Below, one piece after another: positions 54,063-63,956 of a stretch of DNA of 64,000 bases. The DNA lies in assembly GCF_000150955.2 (NCBI RefSeq), contig NC_011683.1, positions 248,001 to 312,000 on the forward strand, written 5' to 3'. The position numbers and the translations under genes were made by a program. The notes under the pieces are model-generated. The model did not search any database. It had not been told where the DNA came from and saw only the letters and a program-made list of their open reading frames with translations. This stretch comes from Phaeodactylum tricornutum CCAP 1055/1 (Eukaryota; Bacillariophyta; Bacillariophyceae; Surirellales; Neidiaceae). Every line of letters starts with the position of its first letter. Position 1 is the stretch's first letter.

Positions 54063-54487
54063 AATGAAACTAAGGAATATCTTTACACTTCGAACGCGGA
54101 TCAGATTTTGTACTACTTGTTGGATAGGAACTGGCACAGACGACCGTATTGTGAAACTCGCCTACGAGGCATATAAGTTACGGCCGTCTCATCGTTTCCA
54201 CCAGACATAAAAAGTTGGGTGGTGTTTGGTTGTCGTGTCTCAACACAACGAAACATAGGAATAGTCCTGTCTCTACGACAATCTAGAGTTCGGACAGGTA
54301 AGCTAGGACGTCCTATCCGTATACCCGCTTACTAGGTATTGGGGAGTAACATAACTATTCCGAACACTAGCTAGGGCAAAGATTTTATCAAACGTGCGCT
54401 TAAGTGTGAGCTCTAGAAGTAAGTATATTGGTTGGTAAGGCCTGAGCTTACTCAGCTCCTCGATGCCACCATGATAGGAAGGGCTCT
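54063..54487. other. Intergenic, no gene seen
   Basis: About 425 bp between Prp4 and the IAH1-like gene, both on the minus strand. Nothing beyond ordinary AT-rich sequence was seen. Confidence 0.45.
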
Positions 54488-55249
54488 TTACAGGGGGAAC
54501 GCTTTCCCGATATCTGAGTGGTCAATTTGGTCATGATACGGACCTTGGGATGAGAGTGACTCACAATGTGAGCCCGAGTTGCACCATTGGCTTGTGTACG
54601 GATCTGGAACCACAGCAAATGACGCAAAATGCTCCTGGATAGCGCGTAGTAGTGCGTTTGCAACGAATTCGTGTCCTTTTTTGGAAAAATGAAGACCGTC
54701 GTGGAAGAATCGACCAAAGTCGGCTTCAGAATGCATCAGGTCGAATAAGTTTAAACAGGGCAATTTTTTTTCTGAGGCGACCCGTTGGCAGGCCAAAGCG
54801 TATTTTCTTGTTTGCTCAAGAGTTCGTTCCAGCTCTCCCGTTGCTTTCTCGCCATAACGTTGCACTTGGTGCGCTAGCCGCTGCTCGTGATGGACTGGTG
54901 GCGGTGTGATAAGAATAATTCGTGGTGGCTTAAATTGAACTTGAAGGCGATTGAGAATTGTGTTCAAATTTTCTCGATATCGTTCCAATGGAACGTGGTG
55001 ATGGGCGGCCAAGTCAGGCAGCCCCGCGTCGTTTGCGCCGAACCAGACAACTGCCAACTGGACGTTTACTAACAACTCGTTCCACACTGTGTCCAAGTGA
55101 AGGTAGAATTCTGTATTGTAACCAGAGTATCCGCGGTTAACGACGTCAGCACGTCGTTGAAAGACGTCCGCAAGTTTTCCACTCCATCCTTCGAAGGACG
55201 TCTGCGTGAGAGAGTCACCTAACAGCAAAATTTTGGGACGTGTAGTCAT
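54488..55249 (-). CDS. IAH1: Isoamyl acetate-hydrolysing esterase-like SGNH hydrolase
   Basis: The 253-aa soluble protein starts at the ATG at 55249. Block I is ILLLGDSLTQTSF (nucleophile Ser), block II includes VVNRGYSGYNTEFYL, block III is VVWFGANDAGLPD (Asn) and block V is FFHDGLHFSKKGHEF (catalytic Asp and His). This set and the 250-residue length match the IAH1 branch of SGNH esterases, which hydrolyse short-chain acetate esters in yeast, plants and animals. No signal peptide or membrane segment is present, so a cytosolic place is likely. It is not a close relative of the membrane SGNH gene 2.5 kb away: motifs and domain layout differ. No intron seen. Confidence 0.88.
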   Translation of the reverse strand: MTTRPKILLLGDSLTQTSFEGWSGKLADVFQRRADVVNRGYSGYNTEFYLHLDTVWNELLVNVQLAVVWFGANDAGLPDLAAHHHVPLERYRENLNTILNRLQVQFKPPRIILITPPPVHHEQRLAHQVQRYGEKATGELERTLEQTRKYALACQRVASEKKLPCLNLFDLMHSEADFGRFFHDGLHFSKKGHEFVANALLRAIQEHFASFAVVPDPYTSQWCNSGSHCESLSSQGPYHDQIDHSDIGKAFPL

Positions 55250-55787
55250 GCTGCGGTTATATTTTTGAAACTAGTGGGATGGAGGTAAGGTGTCGAGGAC
55301 AGAGTGAAGGCGCGCTACCTCTTCCTTTTCCAGATCTCATCGGCTTTTCTCAGTGCCGGACTTACCAATCGAACCTGTTTTGCGTTGCCAGTGCATACGG
55401 GTCGCTGTCTTCCTGGCCGAATGAATCACGGATCAAAGTCGGGAGATTATAGATTATCGATGAGGTTTTATAAGGCCAGCAAATGGAGTCTTGTCAAAAG
55501 ACCTAACGGAAAGGATTTACACTAACTGTAAATACTATTCTTGTTGGGACCCCTGAACTATAATTGGAGTATACGATTTGATACTCCGAAAAATTAAACT
55601 TTAATAAAAGGTGTGTCTTTTCTGATAATATTAACTCAGAGATGCGACTTCCGTTTTGGCCATTCCCGACAAAGAAAGTACACTTACTTAACTTCATCGC
55701 TATAAAACGAAAGATGAGTCCCGAGAACAAAATTTAACAGCTGAGTTTTTACAGTAATCTCACACATTTCTTTAACCAACCAACATC
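55250..55787. other. Intergenic region
   Basis: About 540 bp between divergent genes, AT-rich from 55550 on. Minor frames only; no RNA gene or repeat identified. Confidence 0.45.
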
Positions 55788-56810
55788 ATGTCGAAGGGCC
55801 TTCTGATTGCAATCGTAGCGACTGTGGTACTCATCACGGCAATTGTGATTCCAGTGGCGATTCTGGTACCAAAGAGCAAGGACGAAGCCGCTGTCATCAC
55901 CACCGGTCGTAGTGGATCCTGGTCGTTCGTAAGTGGGACATCAGCCCCCACGATAGCAGCGACCACAGCTCTTCCAGTCGCACCTCCAAGCAGTTTTCCG
56001 TCAATAAATCCTGGCATAGAAGATGTTATGACTTCCGAATATATTTCGGCTCCGCCTTCCATATATCGCACGACCGCAGTACCGACGATAGTACCTTCGA
56101 TGGACGCCCCCTCTACCTTACCTAGCATCTTGGCATCCCTGGTCCCACCTTCTGGAGCACCCTCAGACCGACGCCTACTTCGACCCTCCTCCCGACCGTC
56201 CGATGTACCATCAAATTCTCCTACAGACTTCCCCGCGACTGTATCCTGGCCGCTCCCAGACGTGGATCCACACTATACTTTTACACTGAAAATGCATTGG
56301 AAGCCGTGGTACTTCTGGCAAGAGGAGGGATACGAGCGTAAATGGTGCTTGGAATGCACGCGCTGTCAAAACGTCACTGCTTCAGAATCAGGCACAAGCG
56401 TTTGCAGAGACGAGAATCCAAATGTGTTTGACTGCCAGGCAGGCGACCAACTTTGGCTTCAAACATGTAACGAGGATCTCACGGGACATCAAGGCAACGC
56501 TGAATTTCGAGTTCTTCGCCATGACGATGGTGATCAATTGCAGGTTGTCGGAACGAATTTTTGCGTTACACTTGTCCGACCCCGTTTCATGAATCTACAG
56601 CAGTGCCAGGTCGGGAATGCACTTCAGCTATGGGAAGGTTTTACGACTGATAAGCCATTTGCCTTGCATCCGAAACACAATATGGAATTGTGCGCGTCCC
56701 AGCATCATCACCCTAAAGCGAGCGAACTGTTGTTCGCCTCGGGTTGCGACCTAGCCTATAAATGGAACACTGCGTTGTGGGAAACCATTTCGGTGCTTAG
56801 AAATTTTTGA
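55788..56810 (+). CDS. Ser/Pro-linker membrane protein with lectin-like C-terminal domain (copy 1)
   Basis: The 340-aa protein starts at the ATG at 55788. A membrane helix lies almost at the N-terminus (LLIAIVATVVLITAIVIPVA), followed by AILVPKSKD and a Ser/Pro/Thr-rich linker of about 120 residues (PSTLPSILASLVPPSGAPS). The C-terminal 175 residues form a Cys-rich domain: FTLKMHWKPWYFWQEEGYER, CxxCxxC, DQLWLQTC, CVTLVRPRFMNLQQC and a final WNTALWETI. QLWLQ and LQLWEG recall the QxW repeats of ricin-B-type beta-trefoils, so carbohydrate binding is a plausible but unproved role. The topology is type II: small cytosolic tail, linker and domain outside. The PSxxPS linker is a feature of diatom wall and surface proteins. 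Copy 2 lies 0.7 kb downstream. Confidence 0.75.
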   Translation: MSKGLLIAIVATVVLITAIVIPVAILVPKSKDEAAVITTGRSGSWSFVSGTSAPTIAATTALPVAPPSSFPSINPGIEDVMTSEYISAPPSIYRTTAVPTIVPSMDAPSTLPSILASLVPPSGAPSDRRLLRPSSRPSDVPSNSPTDFPATVSWPLPDVDPHYTFTLKMHWKPWYFWQEEGYERKWCLECTRCQNVTASESGTSVCRDENPNVFDCQAGDQLWLQTCNEDLTGHQGNAEFRVLRHDDGDQLQVVGTNFCVTLVRPRFMNLQQCQVGNALQLWEGFTTDKPFALHPKHNMELCASQHHHPKASELLFASGCDLAYKWNTALWETISVLRNF

Positions 56811-57486
56811 ATGTCATTACCAATGAAAATATAATGCGTCCTCTTGTACATTAAGAGAGGGTCCAGTCCGGTTTTCGAAAGCATGCTTTCAGATATGTCT
56901 GATTGAGCAATCGGGAGAACAGATTGTTGATTTTGTGAGTCAATCGGTGATTGTACAACTGGTCACATTGCAGACGTGCTACATGTTTACTTGGGCGGGA
57001 GCATTGGTGCATTGCTCCGCGTTGGAGCAGTGCTTGCGACCTCGTCTGGACGGATAGAACAACATAAAACATGCACATGATCATCACTCTCCATCACGTT
57101 TACAGTTAGCATCGGAATAAGGTGTCGATAGAATCATGGAATATTGTGGTGTCTAGAGTAATGAGTACCGATGCAATCGTCGGGGCAATATACCTGTGGT
57201 ATATCGACTGGCGCGATGACATCACGGTATTAGTAGCGGATTCACTGCAAGTGTTAGAAAAGTTACCGGATACCGGTTCGTCCTATGAAGCGGTAGGCGC
57301 GCTCCTCTGGTATAGGTCACGAAAAATTTTCATCACAAGAGTTCGTCGCGATCATAAGAGTTCCCTCCGATCTTGGTTCGCCCACTCACCGGTCTTTTCA
57401 AACAAGCCCACATAATACACCCATCGAAACGATCTCACTTCCCGTGGATTTATTCCGTTCACTCGAAAATAGTAACCCTCGTTGCC
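56811..57486. other. Spacer between tandem lectin-like paralogues
   Basis: About 680 bp between copies 1 and 2. No obvious sequence repeats with the upstream flank of copy 1; minor frames only. Confidence 0.45.
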
Positions 57487-58335
57487 ATGGTGTCTCAGAA
57501 CGCCTTGGTCGGGACAGCAGTCGGCCTCGTTGTCATCATCATTGTTGTCATTCCAGTCGCGATCTTGGTACCAAAAAGCAACGACGACAACCGCAGCCGA
57601 GGCGGAACTTCTGCTTCGAACGAAGCGCTTCCAGGCGGCATTAATTTTCCGTCCATTTCGCCGAGTTCTTTTCCGTCGTTAAGACCTTCTGATCTTGAGC
57701 CTTCCGCCAGTCCTTCCCTTGGACCGTCCGCATTAGCTTCCGATTTCCCCTCTCTCTCTCCATCGATCGGCCCATCGCCGTCACCGTCGTCGACGCCGAC
57801 ATTTCCCCCTGTCGATCCCGACTTTGCATTTAACCTCATGATGCACTGGGAGCGCGAATACTTCTGGCAAGAAGAATACACGGAGCGTGCGTGGTGTATG
57901 GAATGCGTGAAATGTGAGGAACTCTCGGGCGCCGAGGGCAACTCCGGATGTCGTGATAGCAACTCGAACAGCTTTGACTGTGACAGTGAGGATCAGCTCT
58001 GGTTGCAGGACTGTGGTGGTCGATCCAAGGGTACTGCGGTCTTTACTATTGTGCGCCACGACTCGTCGGATCAGATTCGTGTGCAGGGATCGGATCTGTG
58101 CCTCACGCTGGTGCGTCCGCGATTCATCAACCTGCAGCCCTGTGACGAGGCTGACATTCTGCAACGTTTCCGAGGCTTTGACCGCAATCAGCCATTTGAC
58201 TTGCGCCCAGTACTGAACGACGAAGGCTGCCTTACGCAGTCACATCATCCTAGAGCTGGCGAAGTCGTCTTTAATGGTGGTTGTGAATTGGCTTACTTTT
58301 GGAATACTGCACTCTGGGATGCCATTCCCGCCTAG
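57487..58335 (+). CDS. Ser/Pro-linker membrane protein with lectin-like C-terminal domain (copy 2)
   Basis: The ATG at 57487 gives 282 aa; the open frame continues 38 codons upstream but with an unlikely N-terminus. Its order is the same as copy 1: N-terminal helix (ALVGTAVGLVVIIIVVIPVA) then AILVPKSND, a Ser/Pro repeat linker (PSASPSLGPS, SLSPSIGPSPSPSS) and the Cys-rich domain. Shared signatures are MHWEREYFWQEEYTER, WCMECVKC, DQLWLQDC, CLTLVRPRFINLQPC, QSHHPRAGE and WNTALWDAI. All Cys positions visible in copy 1 are kept. The linker is much shorter, about 60 residues. The spacing and equal orientation indicate tandem gene duplication. Type II membrane location and a ricin-B-like beta-trefoil are inferred, as for copy 1. 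Confidence 0.78.
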   Translation: MVSQNALVGTAVGLVVIIIVVIPVAILVPKSNDDNRSRGGTSASNEALPGGINFPSISPSSFPSLRPSDLEPSASPSLGPSALASDFPSLSPSIGPSPSPSSTPTFPPVDPDFAFNLMMHWEREYFWQEEYTERAWCMECVKCEELSGAEGNSGCRDSNSNSFDCDSEDQLWLQDCGGRSKGTAVFTIVRHDSSDQIRVQGSDLCLTLVRPRFINLQPCDEADILQRFRGFDRNQPFDLRPVLNDEGCLTQSHHPRAGEVVFNGGCELAYFWNTALWDAIPA

Positions 58336-59138
58336 GTACTTGTTGTCAGTGGCGATGCCCTCAGCGTTGAATGCCGGGGATGCCCGCACGGATTCGATCT
58401 CACTCTGGTTGGATCTTTCGACGATCTCCTAGTATTGGACGACTAACAGTAGACGCATGCTAATCCTAGTAACCAGAATCTGTCCAAACCCAAATGCTGT
58501 TAACTGTAAGATGTCCACACAAATCTCTAGCCAGCTTCACCTCACGGAACAGACTAGACAAAGTATGTTATTGAAACGCTTGCTTAAGACGCAACTCTAT
58601 TCCAGAGAGTGTTCATTGGATATGCCTACTAACAGTAACTTACATTGGTAACGACTTTCGTTTCGTATTCCGTGCTCCAGCCTTCCAGCAGACCGAGTGG
58701 GGATCAAGTTGACCGGATCGTGCGTAATTTTCCACTGTGCCACCTCGGAAGCACAGTTTTTCATCTGACTATTCTGACTTCTTAAGTATTTATTATTGTT
58801 CGCAATCGGAAGGGAATAGTCCAAAACGTCACCATTATAGAGACTTCCTTTGGAGACGCAGTCCCGTCCCGCCAAATATGATCGGTCTCGCGCGGAGTCT
58901 TCACGCGGGACGGTGCAGCAAAATACGGCTTTGCGACTGGACTGGAACTAAGCCTAACCCTTTGTAAAGGGACCTGCCTTAGGGTTCCATTGGATCCACA
59001 CGACAACTTCTGTGCTGCCGTTGGACCAGTTGACCGATGCGTGCTCCGCTGTCGACAAAAGAAACCGATAGCTGAAGTGTCGTGCCTGCCTACCTGCCTA
59101 CCTGCCTAATCAACGATCAACTTTAACATACAGTGACC
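58336..59138. other. Intergenic, contains an 8-bp tandem repeat
   Basis: About 800 bp between two plus-strand genes. Apart from the CCTGCCTA repeat just before the next gene, nothing was recognised. Confidence 0.5.
59085..59108. repeat. CCTGCCTA tandem repeat (3 units)
   Basis: Three perfect 8-bp units 30 bp upstream of the ATG at 59139, probably in the 5' untranslated leader. Confidence 0.9.
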
Positions 59139-60056
59139 ATGTCGGGGAATACAAACGACGACTACTTCTCCGAGCCGGACGAAGACGATGACGACGAAAT
59201 CGACTTTGTACCGGGAGCCGAAGAGGACGATGATGATGACGAGGACGAAGCGCTTCTGCTACTCGACGGAGAATTATCACTGGATTCGAATCAAAAACTC
59301 CGTTACCGAGGAGAAGGCTTTCGATTAGAATCCAGTTTACCCATTCCGTGGAATGTGTTGGATATTAGAGCAGCACAATCGTTCAAAGGCTCAGCGACGC
59401 AGAACCGAACCCTGGAATTCGTCATGATGGGACCGTGCGATCTGCATCCAAGCCAAGGAAAACCCACACCGCGGACGATGCAAGTCACTTTGACGTTACA
59501 AGACGCCAAGTCCTCCGTGTCGATCCTCAATAGAAAGGGGAAAACAGTTGGGACGCAGGAAGGAAATGAAGAAGAGGATCTTACACCTGAGTCGAAGGCA
59601 TCGTCCGTGAGTTATAACATCTACGGCATTCAACAAGACGCAAACGGCGGTGATTTGCTCGAATTCCAGGGTGCTTTTGCTCCCGTCTCCATTGAAAGTA
59701 ATGTAGACAATGGAACATCCATTGCTTTGGTGTGTCGAGTAAGACTACTCCCACCTGCGCCAGCAGCAGTAACCACCGCAGCAACGTCGCCGGCGGCCGC
59801 CGTCGGCTCCACAGCCAAAGATAGTAGCGACGAAGATTTCGACGACGCGGACGACGAAGTCGATTATGATGAACTGATTGCTCTACATGAAGACGCCGGT
59901 CTTTCGGTTGATGATTTGCGAAAACGGTATCATGAAGGTGATGGTGGAACAACGACTACCGAAAGTCCCAGCAAACGCTCCAGGCAGCCCGCTGCGCAAT
60001 TCTCATCATCTCAACCAGAGAACGATGATGATGGCGACGACGATTTTGGGTTTTGA
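59139..60056 (+). CDS. Acidic chromatin-type protein with SWR1-like ELRxxY motif
   Basis: The 305-aa frame starts at the ATG at 59139 (the GTG two codons earlier was rejected). The first 45 residues are extremely acidic (DEDDDDEIDFVPGAEEDDDD). A middle part of about 150 residues is beta-rich (LRYRGEGFRLESSLPIPWNVLD, RTMQVTLTLQDA, GDLLEFQGAFAPVS) and of unknown fold; a nucleoplasmin-like or other jelly-roll chaperone fold is possible. Near the C-terminus, after a second acidic run, comes DYDELIALHEDAGLSVDDLRKRY. That resembles the short motif (EExxxMSIEELRxxY) with which SWR1/SRCAP-type remodelers bind histone H2A.Z-H2B. The protein ends in a third acidic patch (NDDDGDDDFGF). A histone chaperone or remodeler-associated function is inferred; no catalytic domain is present. 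Confidence 0.65.
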   Translation: MSGNTNDDYFSEPDEDDDDEIDFVPGAEEDDDDDEDEALLLLDGELSLDSNQKLRYRGEGFRLESSLPIPWNVLDIRAAQSFKGSATQNRTLEFVMMGPCDLHPSQGKPTPRTMQVTLTLQDAKSSVSILNRKGKTVGTQEGNEEEDLTPESKASSVSYNIYGIQQDANGGDLLEFQGAFAPVSIESNVDNGTSIALVCRVRLLPPAPAAVTTAATSPAAAVGSTAKDSSDEDFDDADDEVDYDELIALHEDAGLSVDDLRKRYHEGDGGTTTTESPSKRSRQPAAQFSSSQPENDDDGDDDFGF

Positions 60057-60261
60057 GACGTGGACCTATCATTGGGATCTTTTTTCGTTACCGGTCACCT
60101 TGGTAAATTACAACTATGTATTTTAAATGAATTGCAGAAATTGAATCTTCTTTGACTACAGCTGGAAACAAACCTGCGCCGTGGTTCTAGTCGTTCACGA
60201 AGTGAATGCGAAAAAAATTCAGCAATCCAAATCTGGTTCTGCGCACCAAACGACACCAAGG

Positions 60262-62478
60262 CTAATCATGGCAAATAGCCTTTAACGAATGGACTGTTGC
60301 TCTCATGTAGGCTCGCAACGCACCTTCAGTGGAGCGCTGGATTTCGCGAATCTTCTCATCCGCGTCCTCTCCGTCAGTCTTTCCACCTTCCTGCAAAGTT
60401 CGTATCTTAGTGCTGAGCACATAATTGGTTTCCTGTAACGAAGCGACCTTCTGCCTCTCCAATGCGAATGCTTTGCGCAGATCTTTAGGCGGACCTGCAG
60501 CTTTTCTATTTCCTTTCAGTGTGTTGATTTCCAATCGTAAAGCATTCACAGTGTCAAACAACGCGACCGAATGGCGCTTTTCGGCTTTCAGGGCTACTTT
60601 GAGCTCGGCTTCTCTCGCACGACCTCGCATGTACGCATGGTATTCCTGTGCTCTGGTCAGATTGCTTGACGAATTGTTGGCGGCGTCCGAGTGTGCTTTT
60701 GACTCGTCGATTTGAAGACTCATCTGAGATGACGAAGCTTTCTCGACTTCCCCAGCATCGGCCATTAGTTGAGTCGAGCGTTTGCTTGGGGACGACATCA
60801 CTCGTGAAGACGGCATAGGATCCATCCCTTGGAGCTCGTACTGCACATTTTCAGCGATTGTGCGCCAGCGCATAGGAGCCATGACGACCACTTTGGGCAA
60901 GAATTCTTCTTTGTAGCCATGTTTACCGAGCAAAAAGTTTGCAATGTGCTTATTTTCGATATCGATGGGTGTTTGAATACCTGATAAATTCTCTAACGAG
61001 GAGGCAGGCAAAGTTGAAGTGTTCGTCGAGGCTTCAGAGTCAGCACTTTTGTGGACTGTGACAGAACTTTGAGTTTTCTGCCGTTTTGCATGTAAAGAGA
61101 TATCTTCATCCGTGTGCCGCTTGCCATCATGGCTGTCCTCCGAAGAAGAGGGCTTCTCCGTATTAAGCGATGGTCGCGGCGAAAAAGATCCCGCTGGTTC
61201 ATGCTTTGATTCTTCTAAAAAGTTTTTGCGGGCTTCATGAGCATGCTGCTGGCGTTTTTTTTCTTTTTCGTACTGTTCACGCTTGTTTTCTACATCCCAG
61301 CGCCATATTTCCTCCTTTTGGTCACGACTGGCTTCAGAGGTGTAATTTGTTTTGACACGCTGCGGAACCACTGTCTTCCTAAGGTGGTCCGTCTGTCTTG
61401 CTCGTCCACTTTCCCGCCGAGAGAGTTCTTCGTAGCGTTGACGGTAGGCCTCTTGCTTTCGAATGATTTCATTTTTTTCGCCATCTATAGCCACAACGTC
61501 CTCCACCGAGACTTCGTCGTCGTCTTCCTCTTCCACCTTCTCGACTTTCTGTATGTTGCCCTGATGAAACGATTCACGAGCCCGCCGGCGCTCATCCAAC
61601 TCCCTCCTTTCCTCTTCCTCGCGTCGCCGGTGCGCATTATGGCGCTGTTCGTAATTTGCTTGCTCCTTAAGACTTTCTGTGGACCGAATCGGCTCCACCA
61701 CTCGTTCACGATGAAGGGCCGATTCTTTGATAAATTTCTGCGTGCGGGCAGCTTCCTCCTCTGGTTCACGATCACGAGCTTGTTTCTCCCGCCGTTCCCG
61801 TTCCTCGCGGAAAAATCGTTCTCGAGCGGATGGTTCCTGTCCTTCGGAAGGAACCCTACCATGGCCAGCCCGCCCCAATTGTGCTTCATGCAAGGACCGA
61901 AGCTGATGCATATCCGCCTCGGTAGGCTTGGAAAGTCCTTCTACCGAGTGTAGAGGCGGCGATGGCAGGAATAATCCGGGCGTCGGGCCGTATGCCGCGT
62001 AGTGTGCCTGCGACGCACGAATCACCGCTTCCGCCTCCGGCACACCGGCCATTTGGAGCTTGTGGACCATGGCGGCTTGGACTGCTGCAGCCGTGGCGAG
62101 TCGTTGTTGCTCGTGCGCCGCTAGCAAATGCTGCTGCTGTTGACGTTGAGCCGCATACGCGTGCTGCGCCAAGACGGCTTGTTGTTGCTGTTGAACATGA
62201 TGGTGGCGCTGCTGGAGCAGTCCCAGCTCCACCGGTCCCAGCGGTCGCCGACCCGCCATCGCTGCGGCAGCTCGACTGGCGTGGGCGTGATGCGCCACCA
62301 TCGCCGCTGCTTCCTGTTGTCGCTGTGCCACCAACAAAGCCCCAGCTTGTTGGTAGGACGAAGGCTGACTTCCGCCTTGGTTGAGATGTGAATGGCGCGG
62401 CCTGCCGCTGTTACGACGGTGCCCCTGGGGCGGAACCACCTCCTCAATCTCGGAATCGTCGGTCTCGCTGGATGCCAT
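60262..62478 (-). CDS. Q/H/A-rich coiled-coil protein, unknown
   Basis: The 738-aa frame starts at the ATG at 62478. Residues 1-25 are acidic/polar; residues about 40-170 are rich in Gln, His and Ala (HHHVQQQQQAVLAQHAY), a low-complexity region common in transcription and RNA-granule proteins. Residues about 220-430 are almost continuous charged coiled coil (RERFFREERERREKQARD, RREEEERRELDERRRAR). A central Ser-rich segment has one short hydrophobic stretch (FLLGKHGYKEEFLPKVVVM) near residue 530. A C-terminal coiled coil closes the protein (FALERQKVASLQETNYVL). The composition suggests a nuclear or cytoskeletal scaffold. No family is recognised. Long antisense frames over this gene are an effect of its biased codons. 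Confidence 0.75.
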   Translation of the reverse strand: MASSETDDSEIEEVVPPQGHRRNSGRPRHSHLNQGGSQPSSYQQAGALLVAQRQQEAAAMVAHHAHASRAAAAMAGRRPLGPVELGLLQQRHHHVQQQQQAVLAQHAYAAQRQQQQHLLAAHEQQRLATAAAVQAAMVHKLQMAGVPEAEAVIRASQAHYAAYGPTPGLFLPSPPLHSVEGLSKPTEADMHQLRSLHEAQLGRAGHGRVPSEGQEPSARERFFREERERREKQARDREPEEEAARTQKFIKESALHRERVVEPIRSTESLKEQANYEQRHNAHRRREEEERRELDERRRARESFHQGNIQKVEKVEEEDDDEVSVEDVVAIDGEKNEIIRKQEAYRQRYEELSRRESGRARQTDHLRKTVVPQRVKTNYTSEASRDQKEEIWRWDVENKREQYEKEKKRQQHAHEARKNFLEESKHEPAGSFSPRPSLNTEKPSSSEDSHDGKRHTDEDISLHAKRQKTQSSVTVHKSADSEASTNTSTLPASSLENLSGIQTPIDIENKHIANFLLGKHGYKEEFLPKVVVMAPMRWRTIAENVQYELQGMDPMPSSRVMSSPSKRSTQLMADAGEVEKASSSQMSLQIDESKAHSDAANNSSSNLTRAQEYHAYMRGRAREAELKVALKAEKRHSVALFDTVNALRLEINTLKGNRKAAGPPKDLRKAFALERQKVASLQETNYVLSTKIRTLQEGGKTDGEDADEKIREIQRSTEGALRAYMRATVHSLKAICHD

Positions 62479-63754
62479 AGTGTGCCTGTTTGTTCTATCT
62501 GCTTTTTATTCTGGAAGAATGAAAGGCTCGAGATAACTATAGCCTACCAGGAACGTAGGACAGTTCGCAAAATAGTGCTTTTGAATGCTGTTCGGCTCTT
62601 GCTAGCTTTCGTTGGTAACAAAATCCTAACTGTAAATGGTTTCGTGATATTGTCTATTCGACTACGTGGCTGAAGGAGTACGGATCACTGCCAGTCAGAG
62701 TTGCTCTTTTTTACTGTAAGAAAAACATCCACCAGAATCGTGCTGGAGTTCAGCGGAGGGAACAGCGAATGGCTTGCTCGGATCTACTTTTTTCTCATCC
62801 GAGAACTCCCTGGTTCATATCGAACTTCCTACCTGTAAGTAATGAAATTGGACATCGGAGCTGTTTATTCTTGCTTACAACTACATAAATTAAGTATAAA
62901 AATGTGTAATGGAAACCCGTATAGTATTACCGTCAATCCAGGGCTGGAAATTGACCGAAGAGCCGCGCATCACGGACGACAGCTCGTTCTCCCTCTCGTA
63001 GGATTGGCCGGAAATGACAGAAGGACAGGAATAACAATAAAGCTAAGATTTCTGACAGTCAAGCAAGCGCTCCCAGCCCACGGGGAGTACTGGGAAGCGT
63101 GCAATATAAGTTACCGGCATCCAGCATGTTTGGTGATCTCCCTACTGTGTCAGAGGATTTTACAGTTAGTGTGAGTCTGAATGATCATGTCTGGAAGTCT
63201 GAGTCAACAGGTTTCGTGGAATTGATCAAACGAAATAGAAATGTGAAATAAAAGAACGAAGCCTGTGAAATGAACTGCGTAAGGCTTATGAATTTGTTCT
63301 CTAAATAGATGGGTTGCCCGGTGGCGAGTGCAGGTGTGTGACCTAGGAAAGGGCAACAATGAAGTCACGACTAGGCGCGATCAACGAGACCTCCCGGGCG
63401 ACAGAGGTCTGCGAGAATCCAGAAATGCGACGTGCGGGTATCCTAAGGCGCTATTGGTTCCGCACCTCATTGCGTCGATGTCAGTGCTATTCACAGTCAA
63501 TGCTTCCAGAAGACTTGGAGAACCCAACCAATCACAACACCATGATTGGCTATAAAATGCAACATCTAGTTTTATGTGAATTTAGTTACTCTGTAAGGAT
63601 TTATATGTGGTATATTGGCAATTGCCTTATATGAGTCAAAATGATACAAGGTCGTAAAAAGAGGTAATCTCTACATCACGGTATGCTTCCACGACTCTGC
63701 GAAAAAAGGCACTCCGGTGGTTCATGCTGTTAGCGACATAACTCAAAAATCTTG
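62479..63754. other. Intergenic, 1.3 kb, no gene supported
   Basis: Several frames of 60-110 codons exist (for example plus strand 62842-63174) but none shows domains, good start context or composition bias. No repeats or RNA genes were identified. Confidence 0.45.
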
Positions 63755-63956
63755 CTAGGCGGATTTCCCGGCTACTATTTTTGGCTGCGCGTCGCTCTTT
63801 TTCACTTTGGAGTTGCCCACGGAAGAGAAATCAAAAAGTCCACGAAACTTGTCTACAAGTTTGCCCTTCATGTTCGCCTGCCTACTCTTGCGAATTTTCT
63901 TTGTTTCTTCCGCTGCTTTAATTAGTTCATCCAGCCTGTAACCAAGTCCTAGCAGA
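63755..63956 (-). CDS. Last exon of a minus-strand gene (5' part outside window)
   Basis: The stop codon is at 63757-63755 and the frame runs to a splice acceptor (tctctctag) just upstream on the minus strand, so exon start is 63956. The 67 residues read LLGLGYRLDELIKAAEE and KKIRKSRQANMKGKLVDKF, then LFDFSSVGNSKVKKSD, ending KIVAGKSA. It is a basic amphipathic helix and looks protein-like; the preceding pyrimidine-rich tract supports splicing. The upstream exons lie past the window edge. No family can be named from this tail. Confidence 0.6.

Noticed and set aside
57373-57486. 38-codon upstream extension of lectin-like copy 2
   Set aside because: It would bury the N-terminal membrane helix and destroy the match to copy 1.
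61237-61953. 238-codon plus-strand frame rich in Phe/Leu
   Set aside because: It is antisense to the charged coiled coil of the 60.3-62.5 kb gene; Lys/Glu codons read backwards give Phe/Leu, mimicking a membrane protein.
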